From NCBI RefSeq assembly GCF_001613365.1, contig NZ_BDCF01000010.1, positions 62,001 through 126,000 on the forward strand: a DNA stretch of 64,000 bases. Reading direction: 5' to 3'. A program made the position numbers and the translations under genes. The notes beneath the pieces are model-generated. The model was not told where the DNA came from. It worked only from the letters and a program-made list of their open reading frames with translations, and did no database searches. Positions within the stretch are counted from its first letter, which is position 1. Every line of letters starts with the position of its first letter. This DNA comes from Nocardia xishanensis NBRC 101358. GTDB lineage: Bacteria > Actinomycetota > Actinomycetes > Mycobacteriales > Mycobacteriaceae. This document shows positions 43,988-54,698 of this stretch, piece after piece.

Positions 43988-44295
43988 TGCACTGCCTTCC
44001 GTCGGGGGTACTCGTGACGTCTCCCGATCCGCCACGCCCCGATCGTCCGGCGGTCCGCGCTACCGGGCTAGCGTGTCCGACTACCCGAACTTCGATCCGG
44101 CACTACGCGACGACGGTCGTCGGCGGATGCCGAGAGGGGCCGAGGTACAGCTGTCCGGATGGCCCGCCCCGCCTGTGATCAATCGCACCGCCCAGCACCC
44201 TTAAGTGACGGTCGAGACCGGTGGCAGACTGGAGGCGTCAGACAACCCGGGGACCCGGCCAGGGCCTCGAGGCGACAACTCCGAAAGGGACGATG
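43988..44295. other. Intergenic region between caspase gene and panB
   Basis: These 308 bases separate divergent genes and must contain both promoters. I see no ORF with a ribosome site and no clear inverted repeat. The right junction of the cluster insertion relative to mycobacterial gene order lies here. Confidence 0.35.
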
Positions 44296-45153
44296 ATGTC
44301 CGTATCCGATGCGGAAACCCCTGCCTACGGCGCGGCGCAGGCCGAGACCAAGAAGGCACGGCGCAAGACGCGGGTCCCCCACCTTCAGCAGATGAAGGCC
44401 GACGGTGAGCGCTGGGCGATGCTCACCGCCTACGACTACTCCTCGGCCCGCCTGTTCGAAGAGGCGGGCATTCCGGTCCTCTTGGTCGGCGACTCGGCCG
44501 CCAACGTGGTGTACGGGTACGACACGACGGTGCCGATCACCGTCGACGAGCTGATCCCGCTGGTCCGCGGCGTGGTGCGCGGTGCGCCGCACGCGCTGGT
44601 GGTGGCCGACCTGCCGTTCGGCACCTACGAGTCCTCCCCGCAGCAGGCGCTGGCGACGGCGACGCGGTTCATGAAGGAGGGCGGCGCGCACGCGGTGAAG
44701 CTGGAGGGCGGCGAGCGAGTGGCCGAGCAGATCGCGCTGATCACCGCGGCCGGTATCCCGGTGATGGCGCACATCGGCTTCACCCCGCAGAGCGTCAACA
44801 CCCTCGGCGGTTTCCGGGTGCAGGGCCGCGGCGACGGCGCCGAACAACTCATCGCCGACGCCATCGCCGTGCAGGAGGCCGGTGCGTTCTCGGTCGTGAT
44901 GGAGATGGTTCCCGCCGAGCTGGCCGGGCAGGTCACCCGCAAGCTGACCATCCCGACCGTCGGCATCGGCGCGGGTGCCGACTGCGACGCCCAGGTGCTG
45001 GTCTGGCAGGACATGGCGGGCTACACCAGCGGCAAGACCGCCAAGTTCGTCAAGCGGTTCGCCGAGGTCGGCGACCAATTGCGCACGGCGGCAGCGACCT
45101 ACGCCGACGAGGTGCGCCGCGGCGTCTTCCCCGGCCAGGAACACAGCTTCTGA
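44296..45153 (+). CDS. panB: 3-methyl-2-oxobutanoate hydroxymethyltransferase
   Basis: A 285-aa enzyme of pantothenate synthesis that adds a hydroxymethyl group from methylene-tetrahydrofolate to ketoisovalerate. Conserved parts are clear: [77 protein letters not shown] and [20 protein letters not shown]. Length and motifs fit. The ATG at 44296 has AAGGGA at normal spacing; the adjacent ATG at 44293 is an alternative. A 30-residue basic N-terminal extension precedes the barrel, as in other actinobacteria. Confidence 0.95.
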   Translation: MSVSDAETPAYGAAQAETKKARRKTRVPHLQQMKADGERWAMLTAYDYSSARLFEEAGIPVLLVGDSAANVVYGYDTTVPITVDELIPLVRGVVRGAPHALVVADLPFGTYESSPQQALATATRFMKEGGAHAVKLEGGERVAEQIALITAAGIPVMAHIGFTPQSVNTLGGFRVQGRGDGAEQLIADAIAVQEAGAFSVVMEMVPAELAGQVTRKLTIPTVGIGAGADCDAQVLVWQDMAGYTSGKTAKFVKRFAEVGDQLRTAAATYADEVRRGVFPGQEHSF

Positions 45154-45169
45154 TCGAACTCGGATGACG

Positions 45170-45210
45170 ACCGGCCGGTCGAGTGGCATCGCGCCGCTCG
45201 ACCGGCCGGT
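45170..45210 (+). terminator. panB terminator
   Basis: A perfect 14-bp stem (ACCGGCCGGTCGAG / CTCGACCGGCCGGT) with a 13-base loop, 17 bases after the stop. Confidence 0.8.
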
Positions 45211-45300
45211 CCGCTCGGTAGGCGAACCGGGCTACGGGCCGGTGGCGGCAAACAATGGCAGACTCGAAGCCGACATTCCCGACCCGATTCAGAGGTACCG

Positions 45301-46712
<1,412 letters not shown>

Positions 46713-46715
46713 GCC

Positions 46716-47588
46716 ATGGCGGTCGCTGCCGGGGACGCCCTGATCGCCGCACTGCGCGACGACGTCGACCGGCTGCTGTCCGCCGAGCCCGACGTGCGCG
46801 CGGACGCACCGGATTCGGTCCATCAGATGCGGGTCGCCACCCGGCGGCTGCGCAGCGTGCTGCGCTCGTATCGCAATCTGTTCCAGAAGAAGCCCGCGGC
46901 CGAGATCGGCGCCGAGCTGAAATGGCTGGCCGGGCTGCTCGGCGTCGCCCGCGACGCGGAGGTCCGCGCCGACCGCTTCGCGGACCTGCTGGCCGAGCAC
47001 GGCGACGCGCCGGACATCGAGACGGTGACCGACCGGCTGGTAACGGCCGAGCGCGCGCGCTACGACGCCGCGCACGCCGAGGTGCTCGCCGCGCTCGACA
47101 CCGACCGCTACCGCGCGCTGCGCGAGCGCCTGACCCGGTGGCGCACCGACCCGCCGCTGCGCCGCGCCCGCGCCGCTGCGCCCGCCACGGATTTCTTCGG
47201 CGTGGTGTTGCTGAGCGACCACGAGCGGCTGTCAGCGCTCATCCGGCACGAGCCGACGGTGCCCGGCGCGGAACGCATCGAGACGCTGCACGATATTCGC
47301 AAGAGCGCCAAGCGTTTACGGTATTCCTGCGAGGCCGCCGAACAGGTCATCGGCGACTCCGCCGCCGATCTCGGCGCGCGCGCCAAGCGTCTGCAGACCG
47401 TGCTCGGCGACCACCGCGACGCGATCGAGTCCACCGAGGCGATCATCGAGCGGGCGGCGCAGGCCGAAGCGGCGCGTGAGGACACCGCCACCTACCGCCG
47501 TCTCATCGCGGCGGAGACCGCCGCCGCCAACCACGCCATCGCCCGCTATCCGCAGGCCGCCGAAGCCCTCTCCACCAGCCTCTGGTGA
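46716..47588 (+). CDS. CHAD domain protein
   Basis: A 290-aa all-helical protein. VHQMRVATRRLRSVLRSYR (about 31-49) is the conserved basic CHAD helix. A second similar half follows: TLHDIRKSAKRLRYSCEAAE (about 190-209). LGVARDAEVRADRF lies between them. CHAD domains bind inorganic polyphosphate through these His/Arg/Lys-rich surfaces (family knowledge). There is no CYTH domain, so it is the binding module alone. It is the third gene of the lipoprotein-pip-CHAD run. Confidence 0.9.
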   Translation: MAVAAGDALIAALRDDVDRLLSAEPDVRADAPDSVHQMRVATRRLRSVLRSYRNLFQKKPAAEIGAELKWLAGLLGVARDAEVRADRFADLLAEHGDAPDIETVTDRLVTAERARYDAAHAEVLAALDTDRYRALRERLTRWRTDPPLRRARAAAPATDFFGVVLLSDHERLSALIRHEPTVPGAERIETLHDIRKSAKRLRYSCEAAEQVIGDSAADLGARAKRLQTVLGDHRDAIESTEAIIERAAQAEAAREDTATYRRLIAAETAAANHAIARYPQAAEALSTSLW

Positions 47589-47659
47589 CGACGCAGCCCA
47601 TCCGCACGCCCGTGCAGCGGACAAAACCGCTGCGCGGCGTGGAAACGGTTCGCGAGGAC

Positions 47660-49096
47660 TCAGTCGACGAACGCGAAGCCGATCTTGCGGGTGACCGGAT
47701 CTGCGCGGGTCAGGCGGACGCGGACGGCCGCGCCTTCGGGCGGGGTTCCGACGCACGGGCCGAGCACCGGCGGGTCGGCGATGAAGACCTCCGCGGGCCG
47801 GTTGCCGTTGGCCTCGCGCACGACGACCGCGTCGAACTCGGCGTCGGGGCGTTGCGCGAGCAGGCTGGCCTCGGTGAGGTCGATGCAGGCCCGGTCCACC
47901 TTGCCCGCGACACCGTCGGTGCGCCGCATGGTGTCGACGGTCGGGTCAAGTCCGTCCCGAACCCATTGCGGCACCGGCTCGCCCGCGCAGTAGGCCAGGC
48001 AGATCTCGGTGGCGAACCGGTCGGCGAGGCGGCGCAGCGGAGCCGTGACGTGCGCGTAGGGTGCGCCGATCGCGCTGTGCGCGGAACTCTCCGGCCCCGA
48101 TCCGTTGACCACGGTGTAGGCCGCGCCGCGCAACAGGCCGGTGGCCTCCGACATGAGCACGAGGGCGGCGGGGGTGTTGGGGTCGAGCCCGGCAAGCATG
48201 CGGCCCACCGGCTGATCCTCGGGCCATGTCACGCCGAGCGCGGCGGCGGTGCGGCGCAGCGAGGCGATCGCGGATTCGGCGGGCGGCGGCATGGTGCGCA
48301 GCAGGCCGACCCGCTGCCCGTCGGCGTCGGCGCCGTCGAGCATGATGCGCGCCGCGCACATGCCGGTCAGCAGGGAGACCTGCTCGTTCCAGTCGTCGGC
48401 CGCGGTGCGCGGCTCCAGGACGAGCCGCCAATGTCCGTCGTTCGCGTCGTCGCGGATGACGCTCTGGGCGGGCAGACGCAGCCCGATCGCGCCGCGGGAC
48501 AGTCCGGCCTCGATGCGCCGCGTGCCGAATTCCGGCAGGGCCGCGATCGAGGGGTGCAGCGCGCCCGCGTCGGCGTCGGCCTGGACGCCCGCGTAGTCGA
48601 GTCGCGCGCGGGAGCGGACGGTCGCGCGCACCACCGAGTAGCTCCGTGGTTCGGCGTTCTCGTCGAGTTCGATGGTCCACAGGGCCGCGGGTCTGGTCTG
48701 CTCGGGAAGCAGGCTCGACGCGCCCTCGGAGAGCACGGGCGGGTGCAATGGCACCGTGCCGTCCGGGAGATAGAAGGTCTGACCCCTGGCGCTCGACTCC
48801 CTGGCGAGCGCACCGCCCGGGGCGATGACGGCGCCGACGTCGGCGATCGCGTAGTGCAGGGTGAAACCGGAGCCGTTTCGCTCCAGGTGGAGGGCCTGGT
48901 CCAGATCCATGGCCCCGGGCGGGTCGATCGTCACGAGTTCGATATCGGTCCGATCGACCCGGTCGCCCGCGAACGCGTCCACCGCGTCGCGGGCTTCCTC
49001 GGAGGCCTCGGCGGGGTACGCCGAGGCCAAACCGAATTCGGATCGGATGGCGCCGAAATCGACCGGCGCCGAGATGATCCGCTGGTGCAGTTCCAC
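47660..49096 (-). CDS. RNB-domain ribonuclease
   Basis: A 478-aa protein with an RNase II/R catalytic domain. IELVTIDPPGAMDLDQALHL (about 52-71) is the signature with the metal-binding Asp series, followed by LHYAIADVGAVI and the late motif HSAIGAPYAHVTAPLRRLADRFATEICL. It lacks the N-terminal cold-shock domains of RNase R and is shorter, like other actinobacterial RNB proteins. It probably degrades RNA 3' to 5'. It is convergent with the CHAD gene and followed by the small exported protein gene in the opposite position. Confidence 0.88.
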   Translation of the reverse strand: MELHQRIISAPVDFGAIRSEFGLASAYPAEASEEARDAVDAFAGDRVDRTDIELVTIDPPGAMDLDQALHLERNGSGFTLHYAIADVGAVIAPGGALARESSARGQTFYLPDGTVPLHPPVLSEGASSLLPEQTRPAALWTIELDENAEPRSYSVVRATVRSRARLDYAGVQADADAGALHPSIAALPEFGTRRIEAGLSRGAIGLRLPAQSVIRDDANDGHWRLVLEPRTAADDWNEQVSLLTGMCAARIMLDGADADGQRVGLLRTMPPPAESAIASLRRTAAALGVTWPEDQPVGRMLAGLDPNTPAALVLMSEATGLLRGAAYTVVNGSGPESSAHSAIGAPYAHVTAPLRRLADRFATEICLAYCAGEPVPQWVRDGLDPTVDTMRRTDGVAGKVDRACIDLTEASLLAQRPDAEFDAVVVREANGNRPAEVFIADPPVLGPCVGTPPEGAAVRVRLTRADPVTRKIGFAFVD

Positions 49097-49107
49097 GTGG
49101 AAATACG

Positions 49108-49440
49108 TTACTGCAGTGCCAGCATCGTGCCGTTCAGCTCGTTGAACGGACCGAACACCGTGAACGTCACCCGACCCGTCGGATAGGTCGACGACAGATC
49201 GGCCGCGGCGTCGAGCGCCTCACCGAACGACGCCGCGGACGGGTGCGGAAGACCGGCGATCGCCAAGCCGAGATTGTTCTCGGCCACCCATTTGGTGTCG
49301 GCGGGACTGAGGTCGACCTGCACCCCGCCGGGAAGCGGAGTCAGCGCGACCGCATTGGCGGACCCGGCGCCAAGGGCGGCGAAAACCGATGCGGCCCCGG
49401 CGATGAGCGCGCCGGCGACCAGTGAACGAACTACCCGCAT
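49108..49440 (-). CDS. Small exported protein, unknown
   Basis: A 110-aa protein with a signal peptide (MRVVRSLVAGALIAGAASV, cleavage near ANA). The mature part is about 80 residues and contains LTPLPGGVQVDLSPADTKWV and TGRVTFTVFGPFNELNG. No cysteine pairs or catalytic motifs are present. It lies 11 bases before the RNB gene on the same strand and so may be co-transcribed with it. An earlier start at 49497 has no better site. Confidence 0.65.
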   Translation of the reverse strand: MRVVRSLVAGALIAGAASVFAALGAGSANAVALTPLPGGVQVDLSPADTKWVAENNLGLAIAGLPHPSAASFGEALDAAADLSSTYPTGRVTFTVFGPFNELNGTMLALQ

Positions 49441-49680
49441 AGAGTTGAGACCTGCTTCCGCAATCGAAGTATGAATCGGCCCGCTGCTGCCCGGCACCGG
49501 GCCTTGCCAACGGCGACTACTGTATGACGTCGGTCACGATCTAGGCCAGTCCAGTACGAATCGCCCGGCCCGGCTCGTCGTGTCGCGCCGGACTGCTACT
49601 CTTCGGGACCGGTGCGGGCGCTGATCTCACCGCCCATTCCGAAGAGCCACCGTACGTCGACATTTTGGAGTTGTGCACTG

Positions 49681-49773
49681 ATGTCATCGATCATCTTCGA
49701 CTACCTGATGCCCCTGCTCGGCCCCGAGCAGGCCGCATACTGGGCGCAGGTTTTCATGGTCGATCCCACCTGA
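49681..49773 (+). CDS. Possible 30-aa small protein
   Basis: Encodes MSSIIFDYLMPLLGPEQAAY followed by ten more residues, a short amphipathic helix. A GGAG lies 11 bases before the ATG. The hairpin at 49798 follows as a terminator. Small size makes this uncertain. Confidence 0.3.
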   Translation: MSSIIFDYLMPLLGPEQAAYWAQVFMVDPT

Positions 49774-49797
49774 CCTCACAGAGAACGCCACGCGCCG

Positions 49798-49828
49798 GTC
49801 GCCTTCCGTTAACCTCACGGAAGGCGAC
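49798..49828 (+). terminator. Hairpin terminator
   Basis: A perfect 12-bp stem (GTCGCCTTCCGT / ACGGAAGGCGAC), a 7-base loop and a TTT tail. It supports a real transcript upstream, for instance the 30-aa frame. Confidence 0.75.
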
Positions 49829-49858
49829 TTTCGCCAGGTACCACTAGCATCCCGCACC

Positions 49859-50251
49859 GTGAGAAGAACTTCCGCCGCCATCGCGGTCAGCACCACCCTC
49901 TTCGCCCTGCTCGTGGCAGGTTGCGGCAGCGACGACAAGGACGGCGCCGCGCCGGCCGCCACGTCCTCGGCCGCCTCCCCCGCCGCCCAGCCGAACAGCG
50001 CCGCCGTGCCCGACAGCGCGAAGGCGGGCATGTTCGTGGTGAGCTACCGCAGCGCCTTCCCGAAACTGGCCGACGGCCGCAGCGACGCGCAGGTCGCCGA
50101 GATCTTCACCGCCACCTGCAAGGACGTCAAGGACGGCAAGGCCGAGGACGCCGTCGTGCACAACATCGTCGACCGGACCAAGTCGGGTCAGACCGCCGCG
50201 ACCAAGGAAGAAGCGCAGGCCATCTACACCACGGCCAAGTACCTCTGCTGA
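49859..50251 (+). CDS. Lipoprotein with DUF732-like domain
   Basis: A 130-aa exported protein with lipobox LVAGC (Cys22), an Ala/Ser/Pro-rich spacer (about 30-55), then a helical domain from about 60 to the end with Cys near 86 and a C-terminal Cys. The pattern of a small helical domain held by one disulfide, ending in a Cys, is that of DUF732 proteins of mycobacteria. It starts with GTG at 49859 and ends just before the rnpB terminator. Confidence 0.7.
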   Translation: MRRTSAAIAVSTTLFALLVAGCGSDDKDGAAPAATSSAASPAAQPNSAAVPDSAKAGMFVVSYRSAFPKLADGRSDAQVAEIFTATCKDVKDGKAEDAVVHNIVDRTKSGQTAATKEEAQAIYTTAKYLC

Positions 50252-50307
50252 CCATTTACGCGGCCGCGCGCCAAGGCGTCTGATTCACCGCGTTCTCCGA
50301 GTGCGTT

Positions 50308-50339
50308 CGGCGCCCGCGATCATCGAATCGCGGGCGCCG
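50308..50339. terminator. Terminator of rnpB, shared with lipoprotein gene
   Basis: A perfect 13-bp stem (CGGCGCCCGCGAT / ATCGCGGGCGCCG) with a 6-base loop. It lies just beyond the 3' end of rnpB on the minus strand and after the plus-strand lipoprotein gene. Confidence 0.8.
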
Positions 50340-50346
50340 CACGGGG

Positions 50347-50765
<419 letters not shown>

Positions 50766-50825
50766 CGCGTGCCAGGATACTCCCCGTCCGGTGGACGGTC
50801 GCTCGCGCCAGTACGGTTAGGCGTC

Positions 50826-51713
50826 ATGGAACGTCTCGAGGTCAGTTTTCCCTCAGGTGGCCAGCAGTGCGCCGCCTGGCTGTATCCTCCCGCAGGCGTC
50901 CCCAAACCCCGGCCGCTCGTGGTGATGGGGCACGGTCTGGGGGGCACGCGGGATATGGGATTGGACAGGTACGCAAGGCGATTCGCCGCAGCGGGCATGG
51001 CGGTGCTGGTGTTCGACTACCGACATTTCGGTGCGAGCCAAGGTGAACCGCGCCAGCTGCTGAATATCGCGCGGCAGCGGGAGGACTGGCGCTCGGCGAT
51101 CTCCTACGCGCGCACGCTGCGCGGCATCGACAAGACCCGAATCGCGCTCTGGGGCACATCCTTCGGCGGCGGGCACGTGCTGACGGTGGCGCCGGAGGAC
51201 GACTACCTCGCCGCCGTGGTCGCCCAGGTGCCGTTCACCAGCGGCTGGGCTTCGGCGTGGGCCAAGGGCCCGATCAGCTCGACCAAGGTCGCCGCCATCG
51301 CCGCCGCCGACTTACTGATAGGCCCGTTGCGGCGCAAGCCGGTACGCATCCGGCTGGCCGGGCGCAAGCGCTCCGCGGCGCTGATGAGCGCGGCGGACGT
51401 GCCGGAGGGTTACGGACGACTGGCCGAGGAGAGCGAGACCTACGACCCGAAAGTGGCCGCGCGCATCGCGTTTCCCGCGCTGTTCGACTCCCCCGGCAGG
51501 CACGCCAAGGCGCTGAAGGTGCCGGTGTTCTACGCGGTGGCCGACAACGATTCGATCGCGCCCGCCAAGCCGACGCTGAAGGCGGCCGAGCGCACCAAGC
51601 ACGCGGTCGTGAAGCGTTATCCCGTAGGGCATTTCGATGTGTACTTCGATGATGTCTTCGAGCAGGCGGTCTACGACCAGACCGAATTCCTGGTCTCGGT
51701 ACTGCGGCCGTGA
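50826..51713 (+). CDS. Alpha/beta hydrolase
   Basis: A 295-aa Ser hydrolase of the dienelactone hydrolase / acetyl-xylan esterase-like type. VVMGHGLGGTRDMGLDRYA (about 33-51), FDYRHFGASQGEPRQLLN, the nucleophile elbow ALWGTSFGGGHV (Ser near 121), AVADNDSIAPAKP (Asp) and YPVGHFDVYFD (His) are present. A helical cap lies at about 140-215. It is related to the enzymes called X-Pro dipeptidyl-peptidase-like hydrolases, but the substrate is unknown. Divergent from rnpB. Confidence 0.85.
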   Translation: MERLEVSFPSGGQQCAAWLYPPAGVPKPRPLVVMGHGLGGTRDMGLDRYARRFAAAGMAVLVFDYRHFGASQGEPRQLLNIARQREDWRSAISYARTLRGIDKTRIALWGTSFGGGHVLTVAPEDDYLAAVVAQVPFTSGWASAWAKGPISSTKVAAIAAADLLIGPLRRKPVRIRLAGRKRSAALMSAADVPEGYGRLAEESETYDPKVAARIAFPALFDSPGRHAKALKVPVFYAVADNDSIAPAKPTLKAAERTKHAVVKRYPVGHFDVYFDDVFEQAVYDQTEFLVSVLRP

Positions 51714-51857
51714 GCACCGTCCCCGGCGCACTTCCGGTGCGCCGGGGCGGGTATCGTGTCGGGTACCGATTTCCTTCTGCGATGGCCCCGATGCGCCGCG
51801 AAGCATCGTCACGATGAAACTTCTTGTCTCCCTTGGGAAGGGTCTTCCCGTCCAGCG

Positions 51858-52376
51858 ATGACCGCCGCGCGGTTGCGAAGCCGCCCGGAACTACGCGAGC
51901 AGCGACGGCGACGCGCGCACGGCTGCTGGAATCATCTGATCGCCGCGCCACTGTGGCCCAAGCACAGCGCCAATCTCGGCACGCTGCTGCGCACCTGCGA
52001 CGCGGTCGGCGCGTGCCTGGCCGTGCCACGCCGCCCGTGGGTGCCGGACGCGCTGAATCAGGGAAACACGTTGCGCCACCGGCAATGTGTGCACTGGGTG
52101 GACGGCCGCGTCGACCGCTGGCTGGCCCGGCAGCGGGCGGGCGGTTCGGCCGTGGTCGGCGTCGAGCTCACCGACGAATCCATCCGGCTGGCCGATCTGC
52201 CGACGGCGCGCAAGCGCACGGTCATGGTGCTCGGGCACGAACTCGACGGGATTCCGCCCGAGGGACTGGAGTTGCTCGATGTGGCGGTCGAGATACCGAT
52301 GGTCGGCACCGGGCACAGTCTCAACGTGGCGGTGGCGGGGTCTCTCGTGTTGTACAAGCTCGCCGGGCTCTGCTGA
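51858..52376 (+). CDS. TrmH/SpoU family RNA 2'-O-methyltransferase
   Basis: A 172-aa protein with the SPOUT knot. Motif 1 is SANLGTLLRTCDAVGA, motif 2 is VMVLGHELDGIPPEGLELLD, and motif 3 is IPMVGTGHSLNVAVAGSLVL. It has no N-terminal substrate-binding domain, so it is the minimal type seen in TrmL-like enzymes. It would methylate a ribose in tRNA or rRNA using S-adenosylmethionine. The ATG at 51858 is the first that keeps the whole fold without a spurious leader. The RNA target is not inferable. Confidence 0.87.
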   Translation: MTAARLRSRPELREQRRRRAHGCWNHLIAAPLWPKHSANLGTLLRTCDAVGACLAVPRRPWVPDALNQGNTLRHRQCVHWVDGRVDRWLARQRAGGSAVVGVELTDESIRLADLPTARKRTVMVLGHELDGIPPEGLELLDVAVEIPMVGTGHSLNVAVAGSLVLYKLAGLC

Positions 52377-52387
52377 CCGGGCAGTTG

Positions 52388-52708
52388 TCAGCGGGAGCGG
52401 CGCAGGATGCGCCACAGGACCAGGAACCCGGCGAGCGCACCGACGGCGAAGGGCAGCGGTTGTTCGCGGATCGCGGCGGCCAGACGACGACCGCGCTCGA
52501 CGACCGGCTCGGGCAGCGCCTCCTCGCCGTGCTCGGCCGCCTCGATGACCCGGGTCCTCGCCCGGTCCACCAGATCCGTCGCGGCGAGCGCGGCCGTCGC
52601 GCTGCGATCCTCGGCGCGGTCTTTGGCCTCGGCGGCCTTGTCGCCGACGGTGTCGGCGAGTTCGTGCAGCTTGTCGGTGTCCGGGTCGGCCGGGTCTCGC
52701 GGGTCCAT
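52388..52708 (-). CDS. Small helical membrane protein, DUF3618-like
   Basis: A 106-aa protein: Asp-rich start, a long charged helix (about 12-75, Ala/Asp/Glu/Arg) and one C-terminal membrane segment (about 85-102, PFAVGALAGFLVLWRILRR). This layout resembles DUF3618 or ElaB-type proteins that tether an amphipathic helix to the membrane. A good GGAGGT site precedes the ATG. Convergent with the methyltransferase gene. Confidence 0.7.
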   Translation of the reverse strand: MDPRDPADPDTDKLHELADTVGDKAAEAKDRAEDRSATAALAATDLVDRARTRVIEAAEHGEEALPEPVVERGRRLAAAIREQPLPFAVGALAGFLVLWRILRRSR

Positions 52709-52809
52709 GGGTACCTCCTCGTCACGAGTGTTCCGCATCGCGTACCCGGGAGGGTGCGGCCCAAACTGCTGCGCGATCTTGTCGGTGCCCGCGGCTACAG
52801 TCGCGGGCC

Positions 52810-53391
52810 ATGAACGCTGCGACTGCCGCTGTTGCCGAGATCGTGCGTGGGATCGAGCCCTGTGACGGGCTGGAGCGCGAGCACATCACGGCGACGTTGG
52901 ACTGGCTCGCGTCGACCGATGACGTGTTCCGCAGGGAGAAACCGGCGGTGCCGCCGCGGCATCTGGTGGCGTACACGGCGCTGGTGGATCCGGCGGCGCG
53001 TGCGGTGTTCCTCGGGCGGCACCGGCTCGCGGGGCTGTGGTTGCCGATGGGCGGGCATCTCGATCCGGGCGAGCATCCGCTGGCGGCGGCTCGGCGCGAG
53101 GCCTGCGAAGAGCTCGGTATCGCAGCCGAGTTCGACGTGGTCGGTCCCGCGCCGCTGTTCCTCACCGTGACCACCACCGTCGGCATCGGCGGCGGTCACG
53201 AGGACGTGAGCCTCTGGTACGTGATCCGCGGCGACCGCACCCGCGACTACCGCCTCGACCCGCGCGAATTCGGCGGCGGCCGCTGGTGGGACGTAGACCG
53301 TTTCGCGGTGCCGGAATCCGACCCGCATTTCGCCCGCTTTCTGACGAAGTTGGATGTCGCCCTCGGCAACCGGGACTCCGTCGCGAGCTAG
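52810..53391 (+). CDS. Nudix hydrolase
   Basis: A 193-aa protein. GGHLDPGEHPLAAARREACE plus ELGI (residues about 81-104) matches the Nudix box G-x5-E-x7-R-E-U-x-E-E-x-G-U exactly. A helical N-terminus of about 50 residues precedes the fold. Nudix enzymes cleave nucleoside diphosphates linked to another group; the substrate is unknown. The gene stands alone. Confidence 0.92.
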   Translation: MNAATAAVAEIVRGIEPCDGLEREHITATLDWLASTDDVFRREKPAVPPRHLVAYTALVDPAARAVFLGRHRLAGLWLPMGGHLDPGEHPLAAARREACEELGIAAEFDVVGPAPLFLTVTTTVGIGGGHEDVSLWYVIRGDRTRDYRLDPREFGGGRWWDVDRFAVPESDPHFARFLTKLDVALGNRDSVAS

Positions 53392-53674
53392 TCCTGGACA
53401 GGTCACCCGGGATGGCGGTAATGCGTGCGGGCGATGGTCGGCATCGCCGGTGAAATGTCGGCCGCGGTTCGGCCTTGCTCCGACCGGAGTGCAGACACCG
53501 ACGAGCCGCTGCGGCTCGATTTGGTCTCCATCGGACGCGAGGCCACGGTATCGACCGTGGCCGTACCAGCAGCGCCATCTAATGGCTACCCCGCAGACGA
53601 ATTCACCGCCGCGGTCCGCGCTGTCTCGAAAGCGACGCGGGCGCGCGACGGTGAAAGGTTCGTCCGAAACTGGA

Positions 53675-54379
53675 TCAGATCGGACGGAATCCGGCGCCGA
53701 CGCCGCCGATGGCGTTGACGGCGCCGAGGATCAAGTCGATCGGCGCGAAGAACGCCGGCGAGTGGATCGGGTTGGCCGCGGTGGTGCACGGCACGTCGAA
53801 GCCGATGCCCGCCAGACCGGTCAGCCTGCCCTGGTTCATGCCGACCAGGCGGTCGCCGACGGTCACCGGGCCGCCGGAGTCGCCGGGCTTCGAGCATGCC
53901 TGGTTCAGGGTGATGGTCTCGTCCAGGTTGCCCCAGACGACGCCGCAGCCGGGGCCGCTGGTGCGGCCGTTGGAGCACACCGTGGTGCCGGGGCCCGGCG
54001 TCGGGCCGATCCCGTTTATGGTGGTGGCGCCGACCGTGCGGACCGGCGTGACCTTCGCCGGATCGAACTGCAGCACCGCGAAATCCAGCCCCTCCCCGTT
54101 GTCGGAGTAGGCCACCACACCCACCGCGCCAGCGTCCAGCGCGGTCTCCGACGCCAGCCGCGCACCGGCGGGCGCGCAGTGGCCCGCGGTCAGACCCACC
54201 AGACGATTGGCGTTGTCGTAGCCGATCGCGGTGAGCGAGCACGCGGAGTTGTTCTCGAAGACGAGGCCGGAGCTGCCACCCAGCACCACATTCCCCGGAG
54301 CGGCCTGCGCGGCACCCGCGACAGCTGCGCCCACACCCGCGATGACGGCCGTCGCGGCCGCCATCCACCTGAATCTCAC
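53675..54379 (-). CDS. Secreted chymotrypsin-like serine protease
   Basis: A 234-aa protein. Signal peptide of about 27 residues (MRFRWMAAATAVIAGVGAAV, cleavage near AQA). The catalytic triad is visible: His67 in LTAGHC, Asp99 in EGLDFAVLQF, Ser168 in SKPGDSGGPV. Four cysteines outside the signal peptide are placed for two disulfides. It is short, like streptogrisin-type S1 proteases, without a long propeptide. It starts at GTG 54379 with GGAGAG. It probably degrades extracellular protein. Confidence 0.9.
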   Translation of the reverse strand: MRFRWMAAATAVIAGVGAAVAGAAQAAPGNVVLGGSSGLVFENNSACSLTAIGYDNANRLVGLTAGHCAPAGARLASETALDAGAVGVVAYSDNGEGLDFAVLQFDPAKVTPVRTVGATTINGIGPTPGPGTTVCSNGRTSGPGCGVVWGNLDETITLNQACSKPGDSGGPVTVGDRLVGMNQGRLTGLAGIGFDVPCTTAANPIHSPAFFAPIDLILGAVNAIGGVGAGFRPI

Positions 54380-54698
54380 AGCAGTAACTCTCCTTCTCGA
54401 AAGACACTGGCCGACACTCGTTTTCGACCGAGGAATCGACCCACCCCACACATCGTGCGGCACCGCACCGACAGAAACGCCGCCGATGCTCGTTCCGGCC
54501 TTTCCCCACCGAGGCGGAGCGAACCGAGTACGCAGCCTCGGTCGGCTGTCGGCTACCTCGACGCTGGGGTAGCGGCCGGTGCACGCGATGCGACGTGTGT
54601 CGCGCCACAGTACCCGGAGAAGGGCGCCCGGTCGTGGCGAGGGTCGGCAGCCCGGCGGCCGACCGCGGAGCGGCCACGGCGGTCGGGCGAAGCCCCGC
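54380..54698. other. Intergenic region, nothing recognised
   Basis: These 319 bases lie between the start of the secreted protease gene and the stop of the RNase H-phosphatase gene, both on the minus strand, and carry the protease promoter. No ORF with a ribosome site and no strong repeat was found. Confidence 0.35.
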
